NCBI RefSeq assembly: GCF_026870155.1
Contig: NZ_CP113975.1
Location: forward strand, 2,976,001-3,040,000
Source of the DNA: Flavobacterium marginilacus
GTDB lineage: Bacteria > Bacteroidota > Bacteroidia > Flavobacteriales > Flavobacteriaceae
Reading direction: 5' to 3'
Length of the DNA stretch: 64,000 nucleotides
In this document: one piece after another, positions 61,554 to 64,000 of the stretch
Layout of the letters: each line of letters begins with the position of its first letter
How positions within the stretch are numbered: position 1 is the first letter of the stretch
Notes under the pieces: model-generated
The model's input: only the letters and a program-made list of their open reading frames with translations
Database searches by the model: none
What the model was told of the DNA's origin: nothing
Made by a program: the position numbers and the translations under genes

Positions 61554-64000
61554 ATGGAAAAAAAAATTAAAATTAAAAAAAATACAATATTTACGTTCTG
61601 TATGGTGCTTTTTTCGTTGGCTTCATTCGCACAAGATTATAGTGATGAAAGTACTGGTTTTGATGCCACCAGAACTACTGCATCATTAATAGCGCACGGT
61701 GTTGCAAAGCAAGATTTAAATCGTGAAATAGAATTGATGCGACAAGACTATATTTCTATGTATATTTTGATGAAAAAAGAGCAAGCCAAAATTTTAGAGG
61801 AAATTGAGTCTAAATATTCTTTAGAAACCATAACCAATAAACCAATAACTCAAAATAAGATAACTAGTAAAACAAGCAATCCTTTAATAATTGAAACAGA
61901 TGTTCCACAAATAGAAAAAGACGCATTATTAGCACTTTACAATAGTACTAATGGAAATAATTGGACAAATAAAACAGGTTGGGACTTTAATACACCTGTA
62001 ACAGCAGCTTGGTATGGAATTACTGTTAGTGATGGACATGTTGTGCGGATCTTTTTAAATAATAATCAATTAAGTGGAACAATACCTCCTGAAATTGGAA
62101 AGCTAACAGAACTGAAGCGGCTTACTTTAGTTGGGAATTCCATAACAGGAACAATACCTCCTGAAATTGGGCAGTTGAGACAACTTCAGATACTTGAATT
62201 ACATAATAATCAATTAACTGGAGTAATACCACCTGAAATTGGGGAATTAACGCAACTTATAAATCTTATTTTATCAAGAAATCAATTAAGTGGGGCAATA
62301 CCTGCTGAAATAGGACAATTAACGCAATTGAATTCATTTGATTTTGGTAGTAATCGATTAAGTGGTATTATACCTGCTACAATTGGACAGTTGACAAATC
62401 TAAAATCTATCAATATATGGTATAATCAATTAAGTGGAACTATACCTGCAGAAATAGGACAATTGGCTAAATTGCAACAAATTATTTTATATGGCAATCA
62501 ATTGAGCGGTACATTACCTGCTACAATTGGACAGTTAACTGAATTGCAGGATGTTTACATAACTTTTAATCAATTAAGCGGAGCAATACCAGCTACAATA
62601 GGACAATTAACTAAGCTGGTTTCTCTTTTTTTATTCTACAATAAGCTAAGTGGTTCTATTCCTAATGAAATTGAACAGTTAACAAAACTTCAAGCAGTTA
62701 GATTGTCAAATAATCAATTAGAAGGTAAAGTTCCCGATTTCACAAATTCTGTATCACTATATAATTTAGATTTTGCAGATAATAAACTCCGATTTGTAGA
62801 TTTTGCCACGCAATATGATGTTTACAAGAGCAAAATTTCAGCTTTTAGATACAACTCACAATCCAAAACAGATAATGAAAAAACAATTACGAAAGGATCT
62901 GGAAGTACTATAACCTTGAGTATGTATGAAGACAATCGATTTACACCGGATGATACATATCAATGGTACAAAAATGGTCAAGTTATAGTTGGAGCAACGA
63001 ACAGACAATTTACGATATCTAATTTAACTATTGCTGATGCGGGGAGCTATTATTGTATTTCGAATAATCCAAAAATTACTGATTTAACTTTAATAAGAAA
63101 CTCAATTCAATTAAATGTAATCAACTGTACACCAACTATAGGAATGATAAATTCCCCTGAAGCCGAATTTTGTACCAACAGCGAAAGTACATTTTCATTT
63201 ACAACCACTACTGCCAATTTAACTTATAATTGGTCAGCAATGACCTCTGACAATGTCGCAATCAATACAGTTATTGGGGACAGTTCGGGGAACTATAAAT
63301 ATTACTTTAGGAAGTCTGGTTCATATATCATTAAAGCAGATGCTGTTGATGTTATGGGGTGTACAACCACTTTTACAAAATTAATTGAAGTTGTTGCTTG
63401 TAATCCTGAAACTACTTGTATCAACCAGCCAATCAACACTGCTTTTGAAACAGCTTCTACAAATATAAATTGCAATTGGTATACTCTAAAAGAAGGCAGT
63501 AACCAGCGCCTTAATCCTATTACAAACACTACTGGTTTGTATACTTTTACCCCTACTACAGCTGGAACTTACACTATATATCTTAATGCATATCGAAATA
63601 ACGAGTGTGAATTTGAATTTACTAAAACAGTTGTAGTCGAAACTTGTGAACCTTTTGTTTCCTGTACAAAAAACAATAAAAATTCTCCTGTTGTCAAAGG
63701 TATTTTTACCACTTTATTAAATAAATTAATTAGCCTTCCTGCAGAAACTATCACAGACGGCTATACTTGTGATGAGTTGACAGCTTTAGCTTTTTATATC
63801 AAAGACGAAAATCCAGGCATCTATAATTTTATTCACAATACACAAGAAGGCTTTATATCCTTTTCGTTTACAGATCATCCAGAATTGGATGTCAAAATTG
63901 CTACGAATGGGAATGTTATTGCCGATTTTAATTTAGATAATTATGAGTCGAATACAATTGTAACAGAATTGAGAACAGATTCTAATGATTCTTTTGAAAG
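61554..64000 (+). CDS. Leucine-rich-repeat and Ig-like secreted protein, partial (C-terminus beyond right edge)
   Basis: I chose the ATG at 61554 because it opens MEKKIKIKKNTIFTFCMVLF, a signal peptide ending near LASFAQ. The ATG at 61543 is in another frame that soon stops. The open frame continues to the edge (at least 815 residues). Residues from about 166 carry ten 24-residue repeats of the plant-type pattern NQLSGTIPPEIGQLTQL. An Ig-like domain (YQWYKNGQVIVGATNRQF, DAGSYYC) follows, then further beta domains with paired cysteines. It is probably a surface protein for binding; partners are unknown. Confidence 0.9.
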   Translation, partial: MEKKIKIKKNTIFTFCMVLFSLASFAQDYSDESTGFDATRTTASLIAHGVAKQDLNREIELMRQDYISMYILMKKEQAKILEEIESKYSLETITNKPITQNKITSKTSNPLIIETDVPQIEKDALLALYNSTNGNNWTNKTGWDFNTPVTAAWYGITVSDGHVVRIFLNNNQLSGTIPPEIGKLTELKRLTLVGNSITGTIPPEIGQLRQLQILELHNNQLTGVIPPEIGELTQLINLILSRNQLSGAIPAEIGQLTQLNSFDFGSNRLSGIIPATIGQLTNLKSINIWYNQLSGTIPAEIGQLAKLQQIILYGNQLSGTLPATIGQLTELQDVYITFNQLSGAIPATIGQLTKLVSLFLFYNKLSGSIPNEIEQLTKLQAVRLSNNQLEGKVPDFTNSVSLYNLDFADNKLRFVDFATQYDVYKSKISAFRYNSQSKTDNEKTITKGSGSTITLSMYEDNRFTPDDTYQWYKNGQVIVGATNRQFTISNLTIADAGSYYCISNNPKITDLTLIRNSIQLNVINCTPTIGMINSPEAEFCTNSESTFSFTTTTANLTYNWSAMTSDNVAINTVIGDSSGNYKYYFRKSGSYIIKADAVDVMGCTTTFTKLIEVVACNPETTCINQPINTAFETASTNINCNWYTLKEGSNQRLNPITNTTGLYTFTPTTAGTYTIYLNAYRNNECEFEFTKTVVVETCEPFVSCTKNNKNSPVVKGIFTTLLNKLISLPAETITDGYTCDELTALAFYIKDENPGIYNFIHNTQEGFISFSFTDHPELDVKIATNGNVIADFNLDNYESNTIVTELRTDSNDSFE
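62049..62770 (+). repeat. Ten tandem 72-base leucine-rich-repeat units
   Basis: Each 72-base unit encodes a 24-residue LRR with the pattern LSGxIPxxIGQLTxL. Ten units can be counted before the pattern decays at LEGKVPDFTNS. The G-x-I-P signature is the plant-specific LRR class, also seen in Bacteroidetes surface proteins. Confidence 0.85.

Noticed and set aside
62049..62770. Regular short-period repeats that might suggest a CRISPR-like array
   Set aside because: Repeats are in frame, 72 bases long without spacers, and encode leucine-rich repeats.

Overview
The window looks like a chromosomal segment of a Flavobacterium-like member of the Bacteroidetes. It is AT-rich and has many copies of the Bacteroidetes -7 promoter element TAnnTTTG. 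It also carries a TonB-dependent receptor with an N-terminal carboxypeptidase-regulatory-like domain, a LruC-domain lipoprotein, and very large secreted repeat proteins typical of this phylum. The genus is inferred from protein flavour, not from a marker gene; I saw no rRNA, tRNA or CRISPR array.

Region 1 (1-13222, minus strand) is an exopolysaccharide/capsule operon of at least eleven genes, cut at the left edge. In transcription order it holds UDP-glucose dehydrogenase, UDP-glucuronate decarboxylase (together giving UDP-xylose), a stand-alone receiver protein, a receiver/sugar-transferase fusion, a half-length TolC-like protein, a Wzc-like chain-length protein, a Wzx flippase, a Wzy polymerase/ligase, a phosphoribosyltransferase-HAD fusion that may be a ribofuranosyltransferase, a GT2 and a GT4 glycosyltransferase. 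An HPt protein (13847-14164), a LruC lipoprotein and a GAF histidine kinase (17014-18231) follow upstream, so a phosphorelay may be tied to polysaccharide synthesis.

Region 2 (18232-26759) starts with an orphan 3' end of a group II intron (about 18629-18725). A sucrose-use locus follows: GH13 sucrose phosphorylase, PfkB fructokinase, MFS sugar transporter and TonB receptor on the minus strand, and a divergent LacI regulator. Two near-perfect LacI-type palindromes lie between receptor and regulator. The layout resembles the Xanthomonas sux locus.

Region 3 (26760-48405) is dense with small redox enzymes (SDRs, quinone reductase, zinc-free MDR, Old Yellow Enzyme, NmrA-like proteins), each near a HxlR, AraC or TetR regulator, plus a TetR-controlled RND efflux operon. 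Several control regions are readable: two HxlR-type inverted repeats, three TetR palindromes, and a TTTG-N27-TAnnTTTG promoter architecture shared by three genes. The region also has relics: a Crp/Fnr C-terminus, a tetR 5' fragment, an alpha/beta-hydrolase C-terminus and a truncated SDR.

Region 4 (48617-64000, plus strand) encodes cell-surface proteins: an OmpH/Skp-like chaperone, a lipoprotein, a 1878-residue RHS-type shell protein, a 1934-residue repeat adhesin showing recent gene conversion, and a leucine-rich-repeat/Ig-like protein that runs off the right edge.
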